DNA of 20,503 bases, from NCBI GenBank assembly GCA_947629225.1, contig CANRCY010000009.1:1-20503 (forward strand), given 5' to 3'. Within the stretch, counting starts at the first letter, position 1, and each line of letters opens with the position of its first letter. The position numbers and the translations under genes are program-made. A model generated the notes under the pieces. It ran no database searches. It was not told the origin of the DNA and saw only the letters and a list, made by a program, of their open reading frames with translations. Positions 13,756-20,177 of this stretch are shown piece by piece. The stretch is from an uncultured Clostridia bacterium (GTDB lineage Bacteria > Bacillota > Clostridia > Christensenellales > Borkfalkiaceae).

Positions 13756-13784
13756 TTGCTTTTTTGCGGCGTTGAGGGTAAAAT
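13756..13784 (+). promoter_or_regulatory. Promoter of the 85-aa protein gene, predicting a leaderless mRNA
   Basis: TTGCTT (13756-13761), 17-bp spacer, TAAAAT (13779-13784), then agaggt and ATG 13791. The -10 to ATG distance is 6 bp, the same as at 5859 and 15021. agaggt touches the ATG, so it cannot act at normal spacing. Confidence 0.65.
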
Positions 13785-13790
13785 AGAGGT

Positions 13791-14048
13791 ATGTTCCGCA
13801 TTTGGGCAAAGGTGCTGAAAGAAGGGCACATCATCAAACAGACGACTTACGAGAGCGAGGAAAAATTTACCTATGCCGATTTTTTCCGCTACCTTGCGGA
13901 GATCTGCGACCGTCTCGATATCCCGACCCCCGTACTTTTGAAGCCGCACCTTTTCAACTATGCGAAATTCCGCCACGTCGTATTCCGCCCCGCCGACTTT
14001 ATGGAGACGGTGCCCTTCGACCGTCTCGTGCTCGAAAACATCGGGTGA
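13791..14048 (+). CDS. Conserved small hypothetical protein
   Basis: 85 aa from ATG 13791 to TGA 14046-14048. The sequence starts FRIWAKVLKEGHIIKQTTYE and includes FFRYLAEICDRLDIPTPVLL and KFRHVVFRPADFMETVPFD. I recall similar 80-90 aa proteins of unknown function across Clostridia, all starting MFR-x-WAK and ending with an acidic, hydrophobic tail; this is memory rather than a search. There is no signal peptide, TM segment or cysteine. It is soluble, of mixed charge and probably cytosolic. It is divergent from greA and followed by dispersed repeats rather than by a clear terminator. No function is assigned. Confidence 0.8.
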   Translation: MFRIWAKVLKEGHIIKQTTYESEEKFTYADFFRYLAEICDRLDIPTPVLLKPHLFNYAKFRHVVFRPADFMETVPFDRLVLENIG

Positions 14049-14348
14049 AGCGTGCGCACGGGAGGAAATGTGGTTGAGATGTCTCGACTACGCTCGACAT
14101 GACAATCAGAACCGTGCGCGGGGCGAAATGACAGCCTCTATCCTGTCATTTCGACCGAAGTGAGCGAAGCGAACGGAGTGGAGAAATCTCAACTATATCA
14201 GGGCTTCCAAAAGCGGGCGTGCGGCGACGAGGCAGAGATGTTTCGACTTCACTTCGTTCCGCTCAACATGACATTTTTATACGGGTCGAAATGACGAGAA
14301 AAAATTACGGGGGGCATAAGCTCCCCGTTTTTTCACATACTGCACGGT
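14049..14348. repeat. Intergenic region with dispersed repeats and a bidirectional terminator
   Basis: There is no gene in these 300 bases. Dispersed repeats lie at 14074-14103 (gagatgtctcgactacgctc then gacatgaca), 14144-14193 (tgtcatttcgacc...gagaaatctcaac, opposite orientation) and 14235-14273 (gagatgtttcgactt...caacatgaca). Fragments (gcgaaatgaca, gtcgaaatgac) lie near 14113-14123 and 14284-14295. A terminator follows at 14308-14333. Confidence 0.8.
14308..14333. terminator. Bidirectional terminator
   Basis: Stem cggggggc/gctccccg (8 bp, one G-T pair) around ataa, with T6 on the right (14328-14333) and an A-rich tract on the left. It can end transcripts from the 85-aa gene and from the minus-strand genes at 14564-15021. 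Confidence 0.75.
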
Positions 14349-14558
14349 ATGAAACTCACGACCATTCTCTGTTGCGCGTTCCTCATCGCGTTCGGCATTC
14401 TCGCCGCCGTGTACGCTCTTTCGGGATTCGACCTGCTCCTCTTTTTGTGCGCGGGAAATTCCGTTGTCTACCGCTCCCTTCTCTCCCTTGCGGGAGTCGG
14501 CGCGCTGTGGCTCCTCTTCTGGCTCATCGCCTTCCGCCCGACCAAACCCCTTTCGTAA
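14349..14558 (+). CDS. DUF378-like small membrane protein
   Basis: 69 aa from ATG 14349. Two hydrophobic helices are visible (about 5-33 and 43-62), with GFDLLLFLCAGNSVVYRSLL between them. This resembles DUF378 proteins, in which a G-F-D-L-V turn and a S-x-x-x-R-x-I-Y stretch link two TM helices. The usual NWGL motif of helix 1 is not present, so it is a diverged member. There is no ribosome site or recognisable promoter between the terminator at 14308-14333 and the ATG, so expression is unexplained. The function of DUF378 is unknown. The convergent minus-strand gene stops 5 bp beyond its end. Confidence 0.65.
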   Translation: MKLTTILCCAFLIAFGILAAVYALSGFDLLLFLCAGNSVVYRSLLSLAGVGALWLLFWLIAFRPTKPLS

Positions 14559-14563
14559 AACGC

Positions 14564-14764
14564 TCACCAATCCTGCTTTTTGAGCGATTGATCCTTTACG
14601 TCGTCGTAAAACTCGAAATACTGCGCCTTCCACTCGTAGGGCGAGAGCGGACGCTCTTCCCCCTCCGCATATTTGAGATATTCTTCGAGCTCTTCGGGGG
14701 TAAAGTCCCCTTCCGAAAATTCTTCGTACTGCGAGAACAGTTTCATCAAATCGTACCGAGACAT
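14564..14764 (-). CDS. Small acidic hypothetical protein
   Basis: 66 aa from ATG 14762-14764, with a good site gggagaaaaca just upstream. The longer frame to 14827 would add 21 residues overlapping the end of the DUF4250 gene and lacks a site. The protein is soluble, with many acidic and aromatic residues: MSRYDLMKLFSQYEEFSEGD, FTPEELEEYLKYAEGEE, YEWKAQYFEFYDDVKDQS. There are no cysteines, TM segments or known motifs. It lies 59 bp downstream of the DUF4250 gene on the same strand and is probably co-transcribed with it. I cannot assign a function. Confidence 0.7.
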   Translation of the reverse strand: MSRYDLMKLFSQYEEFSEGDFTPEELEEYLKYAEGEERPLSPYEWKAQYFEFYDDVKDQSLKKQDW

Positions 14765-14823
14765 TGTTTTCTCCCTCAACATGTTTTCCACCGCCTGTGT
14801 AATTCGGCAAAGATTTCCACATT

Positions 14824-15021
14824 TCAACTGTGAATATGTTGATAACTAAAAAAGCGGTGGGATTCGGCGTTGTATTCGTAGCCGAACTCCTTCATTTTGC
14901 GCAAAAGCTCCTCTTCGGAGAGCTCCAAATCCTCGCAGAGCGCGGAAAGGTCGGCGTATTCGTCGCGCAATTTCATATTCAGATACCCGAGCAAGATCGC
15001 TCCGTCCTGCGGAAGTTCCAT
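14824..15021 (-). CDS. DUF4250 domain protein
   Basis: 65 aa from ATG 15019-15021. The frame extends to 15060, but the -10 box at 15028-15033 makes upstream starts untenable. The sequence MELPQDGAILLGYLNMKLRD followed by EYADLSALCEDLELSEEELL and FGYEYNAESHRFF matches the short DUF4250 family of Clostridia and other anaerobes (N-terminal LP-x-D-x-x-x-LL-x-x-x-N-x-KLRD). The fold appears all-helical, reminiscent of a small HTH, and the function is unknown. Its -10 box lies 6 bp before the ATG, so the mRNA is probably leaderless. It is divergent from the marR gene and shares its 104-bp intergenic region. Confidence 0.87.
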   Translation of the reverse strand: MELPQDGAILLGYLNMKLRDEYADLSALCEDLELSEEELLRKMKEFGYEYNAESHRFFSYQHIHS

Positions 15022-15027
15022 GCCCCG

Positions 15028-15056
15028 ATTATACCATATCCGCATGCGGAAATCAA
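15028..15056 (-). promoter_or_regulatory. Promoter of the DUF4250 gene, predicting a leaderless mRNA
   Basis: Minus strand: TTGATT (15056-15051), 17-bp spacer, TATAAT (15033-15028), then cggggc and ATG. The spacer contains the palindrome ccgcatgcgg (15040-15049), a possible operator. The -35 box is 10 bp from the divergent marR -35 box. Confidence 0.8.
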
Positions 15057-15066
15057 ACAAAATCGC

Positions 15067-15095
15067 TTGACATCGCTCATGCGCTTCACTATAAT
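15067..15095 (+). promoter_or_regulatory. Consensus promoter of the marR gene
   Basis: TTGACA (15067-15072), 17-bp spacer, TATAAT (15090-15095), both perfect. The leader is about 24 nt and ends with the ribosome site gaggggg (15116-15122) 3 bp before the ATG. Confidence 0.92.
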
Positions 15096-15125
15096 GTCCT
15101 CATCACGATTCGGAAGAGGGGGAAA

Positions 15126-15563
15126 ATGGAAGATCTCGGCGAAGAGCTCATCAGCGCATGGGTGGGACTGACGGGCGTTTTGAAAAATTCCCGCATGACG
15201 CAGGGGCTCAACTACAACGAGGCGATCGTGATGAACATCGCCTACCACGAATATGCGAAAGACGGGAGCCCGACCTCTTTTAAGAGCATTGTGCAGAAGA
15301 CGAGGATGTTGAAATCGCTCGTAAACCGCACGATCGACTCCCTCGTAAAGAAAAATCTCCTCGAACGGCTCGAAGGAGAGGACAAGCGCACCACCTTCGT
15401 CCGCCCCGTAAAGGAAAACCTTCACGTCTTTCTGCAAGTGCACGAACAATCGCTCGCGCTCGCGCGGGAAGCGATCGGGATCATCGGGGAAGAGGACGCA
15501 AAGACCTTCATCAAAATTGCCGAACGCATCGTAGACGAAGGTCCCCTCGGCGAAAACAACTGA
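15126..15563 (+). CDS. MarR-family transcriptional regulator
   Basis: 145 aa from ATG 15126. It has an all-helical start, then a winged helix-turn-helix: LNYNEAIVMNIAYHEYAKDG (28-47), SPTSFKSIVQKTRMLKSLVN with RTIDSLVKKNLLERLEGEDK (recognition helix in KSLVNRTIDSLVKKNLL) and a wing at DKRTTFVRPVKEN. A C-terminal dimerisation helix pair completes it. The T-R-ML-KS-x-x-NR-T-x-x-SL pattern is common in Clostridia MarR proteins. Members are dimeric repressors, often released by small ligands or oxidants. The gene has a perfect promoter and its own terminator. Possible targets are its own promoter, the divergent DUF4250 gene and the antiporter operon downstream; none is demonstrated by sequence. 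Confidence 0.88.
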   Translation: MEDLGEELISAWVGLTGVLKNSRMTQGLNYNEAIVMNIAYHEYAKDGSPTSFKSIVQKTRMLKSLVNRTIDSLVKKNLLERLEGEDKRTTFVRPVKENLHVFLQVHEQSLALAREAIGIIGEEDAKTFIKIAERIVDEGPLGENN

Positions 15564-15592
15564 ATTTACGGAAATTGACAGAGCGGCAAACC

Positions 15593-15635
15593 TTTCGCAG
15601 ATTGAAAATATCTTTCAATTTGCGAAATTTTTTTT
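15593..15635 (+). terminator. Terminator of the marR gene
   Basis: A 15-bp stem (15593-15607 with 15613-15627, one G-T pair) and a 5-nt loop, followed by eight T residues (15628-15635). It is separate from the antiporter promoter 32 bp downstream. Confidence 0.85.
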
Positions 15636-15666
15636 GAAATTTCTTAAAATTATTTTCAAAATGCGC

Positions 15667-15695
15667 TTGTTTTTTTCCGTTTGGTTTGTTATAAT
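15667..15695 (+). promoter_or_regulatory. Promoter of the antiporter-mgtC operon
   Basis: TTGTTT (15667-15672), 17-bp spacer, TATAAT (15690-15695). The predicted start is at about 15702, giving an ~83-nt leader before ATG 15785. The upstream flank is A/T-rich. Confidence 0.8.
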
Positions 15696-15701
15696 ATAAA
15701 A

Positions 15702-15784
15702 ACTATCGCAAAGAAGCGGCTGTTCCCCTCATACTATGGTAAGAGAGCGCCGCAAATTTGCGCTCTACGGAAGTAGCTTTTCAC
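15702..15784 (+). promoter_or_regulatory. Structured leader of the antiporter operon (candidate riboregulator)
   Basis: By eye it folds into a three-way junction. P1 pairs gctgttcc (from 15719) with ggaagtagc (15769-15777) with one bulge and two G-U pairs. P2 pairs ctc-a-tac with gta-a-gag (about 15728-15745). P3 pairs agcgc with gcgct (15746-15764) and has a palindromic gcaaatttgc inside. The closing strand of P1 includes ggaag, the only ribosome-site candidate, so folding could hide it. I match no known riboswitch class. Confidence 0.4.
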
Positions 15785-17257
15785 ATGCTCGATTGGTTAT
15801 ACGATAAGATCGGCGCGACCTCTACGGTACCCGTCGTGATCATATCCGTCGCCATTATGCTCTTGGCGGGGTTTTTGGGGACGCGGATCACAAAACTGCT
15901 CAAACTGCCCAACGTCACCGCATACATTCTCGTCGGCATATTGCTCGGACCGCACTGTCTGCGCGTCGTACCCGACTATGTGCTCTCGGGCATGGACTTT
16001 ATCTCGGACATCGCCCTCGCCTTTATCGCGTTCAGCGTGGGGGAATACTTCCGCTTTTCCGTTTTGAAAAAGAACGGGGGGAAGACGGTCGTCATTACCC
16101 TCTTCGAGGCGCTCCTTGCGTCCGTCCTCGTGTTCGTCATCACCTATTGGGCGCTCGGCTTTTATAAAATGGAGAACAATCTGGGGCTGGCGTTTTCGCT
16201 CATTCTCGCCGCGCTCGCGTCGGCGACGGCGCCCGCTTCCACGATGATGACGATCCGCCAGACGGGGGCGAAGGGAGACTTCGTAAATACCCTCTTCGGC
16301 GTGGTCGCCCTCGACGACGTGGTGAGCCTTCTCGCGTACAGCGTGGCAGTCTCCGTCGCAGGAGCGGCGATGGGAGAAGCGCTCTCGGCAGGGGACATTC
16401 TTCTGCCCATTGCCTTCAACCTCATGATGATCGCCCTCGGCGTCGGCTTCGGGTTCCTTCTGAAAGTGCTCATGGCGAAGCGTTCCACCGATAACCGCCT
16501 CATTGTTTCGGTAGCGTTCCTCTTCGCGCTGTGCGGCGTGGGAGCGGCGGTGAACGTCTCCCCTCTGCTCGCGTGCATGGCGATGGGAACGGTGTACATC
16601 AACGTTTCGGGCGACGACAAACTCTTTAAGCAGCTCAACTATTTCAGCCCGCCCATTCTCCTGCTCTTCTTCGTGAAGTCGGGCGTGGGGTTCGACCTCG
16701 GCTCCCTCGTCTCCACCGAGACCCTTTCGGTCGGGATCCCCCTCATCGTGGTCGGGGTGCTGTACTTCTTCGTCCGTCTCGTCGGCAAGTACCTCGGCGC
16801 GTTTGCGGGGTGCGCCGCCGTCAAAAAACCCAAACCCGTACGCAATTATCTCGGCATGGCGCTCGCCCCGCAGGCGGGGGTCGCCATCGGACTTGCGGCG
16901 CTGGGCGCACGCGTGCTCGGCGGGGAGATCGGCACGATGCTCCAAACGATCATCCTCTCTTCGAGCATTCTCTATGAGCTCGTCGGTCCCGCGCTCGCAA
17001 AACTTTCGCTCTATCTCTCGGGTTCCTACGGGAAGAGGGCGACCGCCGAGGAGGGCGCGCAACCCGCTCCTTCGGGCGGGGACACGGTCGCCGCGCTGAA
17101 AGAACAGCTCCAAACCATTCAAAAACAGCTCGCCGTGAAGGAATACGCTCGTTCCCCCGAGGAAGAGGCGTTCCTCGAAGCCACAGAACCCCCCGAGGAT
17201 TCCGAGACTTCGGCGGGCGAGGAATATAACCGCAGAAAATTCATCAACAAGAGGTAA
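15785..17257 (+). CDS. Cation/proton antiporter (CPA family, Na_H_Exchanger domain)
   Basis: 490 aa from ATG 15785. The longer frame opens with TTG 15758 inside the leader hairpin and is unlikely. About 12-13 TM segments are visible. Signatures are LPNVTAYILVGILLGP (40-55), LASATAPASTMMTIRQTGAK (144-163), and GVVALDDVVSLLAYSV with the paired acidic residues D177-D178, the ion-binding centre of CPA antiporters. AGVAIGLAALGARVLGG lies in a late helix. The C-terminus (about 415-490) is a hydrophilic tail with a short coiled coil (VAALKEQLQTIQKQL) and an acidic stretch. No RCK/TrkA-N nucleotide-binding domain is present, unlike full KefB/KefC. Exchange of Na+ or K+ for H+ is inferred. It is followed 3 bp later by mgtC. 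Confidence 0.87.
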   Translation: MLDWLYDKIGATSTVPVVIISVAIMLLAGFLGTRITKLLKLPNVTAYILVGILLGPHCLRVVPDYVLSGMDFISDIALAFIAFSVGEYFRFSVLKKNGGKTVVITLFEALLASVLVFVITYWALGFYKMENNLGLAFSLILAALASATAPASTMMTIRQTGAKGDFVNTLFGVVALDDVVSLLAYSVAVSVAGAAMGEALSAGDILLPIAFNLMMIALGVGFGFLLKVLMAKRSTDNRLIVSVAFLFALCGVGAAVNVSPLLACMAMGTVYINVSGDDKLFKQLNYFSPPILLLFFVKSGVGFDLGSLVSTETLSVGIPLIVVGVLYFFVRLVGKYLGAFAGCAAVKKPKPVRNYLGMALAPQAGVAIGLAALGARVLGGEIGTMLQTIILSSSILYELVGPALAKLSLYLSGSYGKRATAEEGAQPAPSGGDTVAALKEQLQTIQKQLAVKEYARSPEEEAFLEATEPPEDSETSAGEEYNRRKFINKR

Positions 17258-17260
17258 TCC

Positions 17261-17977
17261 ATGCCAACTGACAGCATTGCAACATTCCTCGGCGATTGGT
17301 CGAAAGAGGTCAACGTCGCTTCTACTGCGCTCAAAACGGCGCTCGTGATCGTCCTTGCGGTCGTGCTCGGCTGCGAGCGCGCAAGAAACCGCCACGCGGC
17401 AGGTCTGCGCACCTTTATCGTGCTCTCGATCGGCTCGATGTTCGCGGGGATCGGAGATATCTACTTCATCCGCGAACTCGGCGCGGGATTCCCCGTCCTT
17501 TCGGCGGCAGTCTTTATCGGGATTTCCATCATTACCGCAAACACGATCGTCTATTCTTCCAAAAACCAGATCATGGGGCTGACGACCTCGATCGGCATGT
17601 GGACGATGTCCGTCGTCTCCGCCCTGCTCGGCTTCGGGCTGTACACCGCCGCGCTCATCGCATATACCGCGCTCATGGTGGGGCTGCTCGCCTTCTCGGG
17701 GCTCGAAACGTACATCAAGAGTAAATCGAACCACTTCGAAATCCACCTCGAACTCAAATCGCGCGGGACGTTGCAGGATTTCATCACCGCGGCGCGGCAG
17801 TTCGGGCTGACGGTAGATAACCTCGAACTCAACCCCGCCTATGCCAATTCGGGGCTGAGCGTGTACACCGTAAAACTGACGGTGACGGGAAAAGAGCTCA
17901 AAAAAAAGAGCCATAACGATATTATCGAGGCTCTCTCTGTTTTGGATTGCGTATACTATATCGAAAAGATCGGTTGA
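17261..17977 (+). CDS. MgtC/SapB family membrane protein
   Basis: 238 aa from ATG 17261, with site aagaggt overlapping the antiporter's end. Four to five TM helices occupy about 22-145. Family motifs are LGCERARNRHAAGLRTFIVL (36-55) and IMGLTTSIGMWT (104-115). The usual R-E-x-x-x-K is here E-R-A-R-N-R, so the motif is varied. The cytoplasmic C-terminal domain (about 157-238: FEIHLELKSRGTLQDFI ... VYTVKLTVTGKE ... DCVYYIEKIG) has the ACT-like fold typical of longer MgtC proteins. MgtC is linked to low-Mg2+ survival and to modulation of F-type ATPase in pathogens; its role in commensals is unclear. Co-transcription with an antiporter suggests cation homeostasis. Its stop codon abuts that of the convergent aspartokinase. 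Confidence 0.88.
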   Translation: MPTDSIATFLGDWSKEVNVASTALKTALVIVLAVVLGCERARNRHAAGLRTFIVLSIGSMFAGIGDIYFIRELGAGFPVLSAAVFIGISIITANTIVYSSKNQIMGLTTSIGMWTMSVVSALLGFGLYTAALIAYTALMVGLLAFSGLETYIKSKSNHFEIHLELKSRGTLQDFITAARQFGLTVDNLELNPAYANSGLSVYTVKLTVTGKELKKKSHNDIIEALSVLDCVYYIEKIG

Positions 17978-19291
17978 TCAACGGAAGAACTCGTCGTAGA
18001 CGGCGCGCAACGTGCGCTCGTAATTTTCATTGTCTACGCCGACGATGATGTTGAGCTCGGAGGAGCCCTGATCGATCATGCGGACGTTGACGCCCGCGCG
18101 CGCGATCGCGTCGAACAGACGCGCCGACGTACCGACGTTTTTGCTCATGCCGTGACCGACGACCGCGATGAGGGAGATGTCCGTGAGCGTTTTGCATTGG
18201 TCGGGGCAGACCCGTTTGCAGATCTCCCGCTCGATCTCCGCGAGCATCCCCTCTTGCAATTCGGCTTCGTCGATGACGAAGGAGATCGTGTCGATCCCCG
18301 AGGGCATGTGTTCGAAGCTGACGCCCCGTTCTTCGAGCACGGAGAGGATGCGCCGCGCAAAGCCGATCTCGCTGTTCATGAGCGATTTCTCGATAAAGAT
18401 GACCGCGAAGTTCTTCTTGCCCGCGATCCCCGTAACGGGGCGTGCGGGAGGAATGTAGCCCGCCGCGGGAACGATTCGGGTACCTTCGTCCGACGGACGG
18501 AAGGTATTTTTTATGAGAATGGGGATATTCGCCTCCCGCACGGGGAAGATGCTCTCGCTGTGCAGCACGTTCGCCCCCATATAGGAGAGCTCCCTCAGTT
18601 CCCGATAGGAGAGAACGTCGATATGGGCGGGACTGTCTACGATCCGCGGGTCGCAGGCGAGAAAACCGCTTACGTCCGTCCAATTTTCATAGAGGTCGGC
18701 GCCGACCGCCCGCGCGACGATGGCGCCCGAAACGTCGCTCCCGCCGCGGGAAAAGGTGTGCACCCGTCCCTCTGCGTCCGCGCCGTAAAAGCCCGAGATC
18801 ACCGCCCGTTTTTTGCCTTTGAGCGCCGCAGAACAGAGCGCGTACGTCGTTTCGCCGTCGAGCTTTCCGTCTTCTCCGAACCGCACGCAGTCGCGCGCGT
18901 CGACAAAGGGAATGCCGAGAAATTCCGCCGTAATGCGCCCGATGAGATATTCCCCGCGCGAAGCGGTAAACTCCTCGCTCCGTTCCCGCAGAATGCTCTC
19001 CTCCGTCTCGGAGAGCAACCCCTCGATATCGAGAGAAATGCCGAGCTCCCGCACGATGCCGCAGAACCGCTCTCTGACCTTGGAAAAGACGCCCGTCTCT
19101 CCCCGTTCGGCAACGCTGCGGTGGGTCTCGTAGAGAAGATCGGTGATCTTTGCGTCCCCGCCGAACCGCTTGCCGGGCGCGGAGACGACGAGATAGCGCC
19201 GCGCGGGATCGGAATTGAAGATCTCGGCGACGCGGCGGATATTGGTGCCGTCCGCCATTGACGTGCCGCCGAATTTACAGACCTTAATCAT
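17978..19291 (-). CDS. Aspartate kinase with tandem ACT domains
   Basis: 437 aa from ATG 19289-19291, with site agggagatcgctt inside the preceding gene; the two overlap by 8 bp. Kinase motifs are KFGGTSMADG (6-15), HTFSRGGSDVSGA (178-190), NWTDVSGFLACDPRIV (203-218) and ELSYMGANVLH (234-244). Two ACT domains follow (about 290-360 and 372-437; SLIAVVGHGMSKNVGTSARL and MIDQGSSELNIIVGV), where feedback effectors such as lysine or threonine bind in family members. The enzyme phosphorylates L-aspartate, the first step to lysine/diaminopimelate, threonine and methionine. The single-chain layout resembles B. subtilis YclM; isozyme and effector cannot be decided. It is the last gene of a coupled operon with DUF1015 and cdaA. 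Confidence 0.94.
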   Translation of the reverse strand: MIKVCKFGGTSMADGTNIRRVAEIFNSDPARRYLVVSAPGKRFGGDAKITDLLYETHRSVAERGETGVFSKVRERFCGIVRELGISLDIEGLLSETEESILRERSEEFTASRGEYLIGRITAEFLGIPFVDARDCVRFGEDGKLDGETTYALCSAALKGKKRAVISGFYGADAEGRVHTFSRGGSDVSGAIVARAVGADLYENWTDVSGFLACDPRIVDSPAHIDVLSYRELRELSYMGANVLHSESIFPVREANIPILIKNTFRPSDEGTRIVPAAGYIPPARPVTGIAGKKNFAVIFIEKSLMNSEIGFARRILSVLEERGVSFEHMPSGIDTISFVIDEAELQEGMLAEIEREICKRVCPDQCKTLTDISLIAVVGHGMSKNVGTSARLFDAIARAGVNVRMIDQGSSELNIIVGVDNENYERTLRAVYDEFFR

Positions 19292-20177
19292 AAGCGATCT
19301 CCCTGCCTTCGAGGCTGCACCTCGCTTCCCGCGCGCCCAAACTCAGGCTCTTTGCGGGGAGCCTTTTATTTGCTTTGAGCATGGAGACGAGCTCCTCTTT
19401 TTTGACGGGAACGCCGCTCTCCGCCCTGACGGGAACGACCGCGGGGTCGTAAAGGTTTACGAATTCCGCGAGCGTGAACCGCGCGGGGTGGTTTTTCGCC
19501 TCGGCTTCGGAGAGCCCCGCCTTGACCTTCTCCCAATGCAATTTTGCCGCCGCCATCGTATGGTTGCCGTCGAGCACGCCGAAACAGGGATCGGCATAGC
19601 GCATGAGCTCGTGCGCGACGTCCGCCGCAAGAAAACGGTCGATGAAATCCGCCTTCGCCTCGCACAGCGGCGTGCGGAAATCGTAGAGAGGGGCGAGCTC
19701 TTCCTCCGAAAGCGCCCGCATGAGCTTATCGCGCTTGTCGCGGTAGCAGATCACGGTGTGCGGGAATTCGAGCAGGGCATTCGCGCGCTCGTTTGCCCGC
19801 GAGCGGACGAGAACGGGGTCGGTTTCCGTCATGGGGCGGACGGCGTCCCCCTCGCCGAACGCTTCGAGGTCGACGGCGGCGAGCAGTCCCTTCCGCTCCC
19901 CGCGGGAGGTCGTTCTGCGGACAAGCAGAAAGCCGCGCTCGATCCGTTCGATGTCTCCGTTTTCAAGCGCGGCATACATATTTTCCCGCAATTTTTCGCA
20001 TTGCTTCTCCTCTCCCCCGCCGCGGAGAAAGTCGGGCAAAATACAGTCCCGTGCGGAGAGCGCGTCCGTTCCCGAAAGCGGCTCCCACAGGTCGGCGGGC
20101 GCGTCGCAGGCGGGAGAGACCCACGCCTCGTAATATTTCGGAACGAACAAGCGGGGGACGCGGATACAGCTCTTCAT
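19284..20177 (-). CDS. DUF1015 family protein, short form
   Basis: 297 aa from ATG 20175-20177, which lies in the stop of the preceding microprotein gene (ATGA), so no separate ribosome site is needed. Family features are RVPRLFVPKYYEAW near the start (clostridial members begin similarly with IRIPEILLP), GFLLVRRTTSRGERKGLLAA then VDLEAF, VRPMTETDPVLVRSRANERA, LYDFRTPL and FGVLDGNHTMAAAKLHWEKV, the conserved D-G-N-H block. Relatives are generally about 400 aa, so this copy is shortened, with reduced loops after the N-terminal block. DUF1015 has no established biochemical role that I can state with certainty. Coupling to aspartokinase suggests a link with amino-acid metabolism, an inference from position only. 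Confidence 0.82.
   Translation of the reverse strand: MKSCIRVPRLFVPKYYEAWVSPACDAPADLWEPLSGTDALSARDCILPDFLRGGGEEKQCEKLRENMYAALENGDIERIERGFLLVRRTTSRGERKGLLAAVDLEAFGEGDAVRPMTETDPVLVRSRANERANALLEFPHTVICYRDKRDKLMRALSEEELAPLYDFRTPLCEAKADFIDRFLAADVAHELMRYADPCFGVLDGNHTMAAAKLHWEKVKAGLSEAEAKNHPARFTLAEFVNLYDPAVVPVRAESGVPVKKEELVSMLKANKRLPAKSLSLGAREARCSLEGREIAYD

Noticed and set aside
14336..14341. CATACT as a leaderless-type -10 box for the DUF378-like gene
   Set aside because: There is no -35 box at 17 bp, the spacing to ATG is 7 rather than 6, and the region overlaps the terminator.
15758..15784. TTG start at 15758 for the antiporter
   Set aside because: It lies inside the leader hairpin and adds nine residues unlike family N-termini; ATG 15785 is preferred.
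15797..17914. 705-codon minus-strand frame opposite the antiporter and mgtC genes
   Set aside because: The composition (Arg, His, Asp, Glu-rich) is that of an antisense shadow of GC-rich membrane-protein genes, with no family resemblance or ribosome site.
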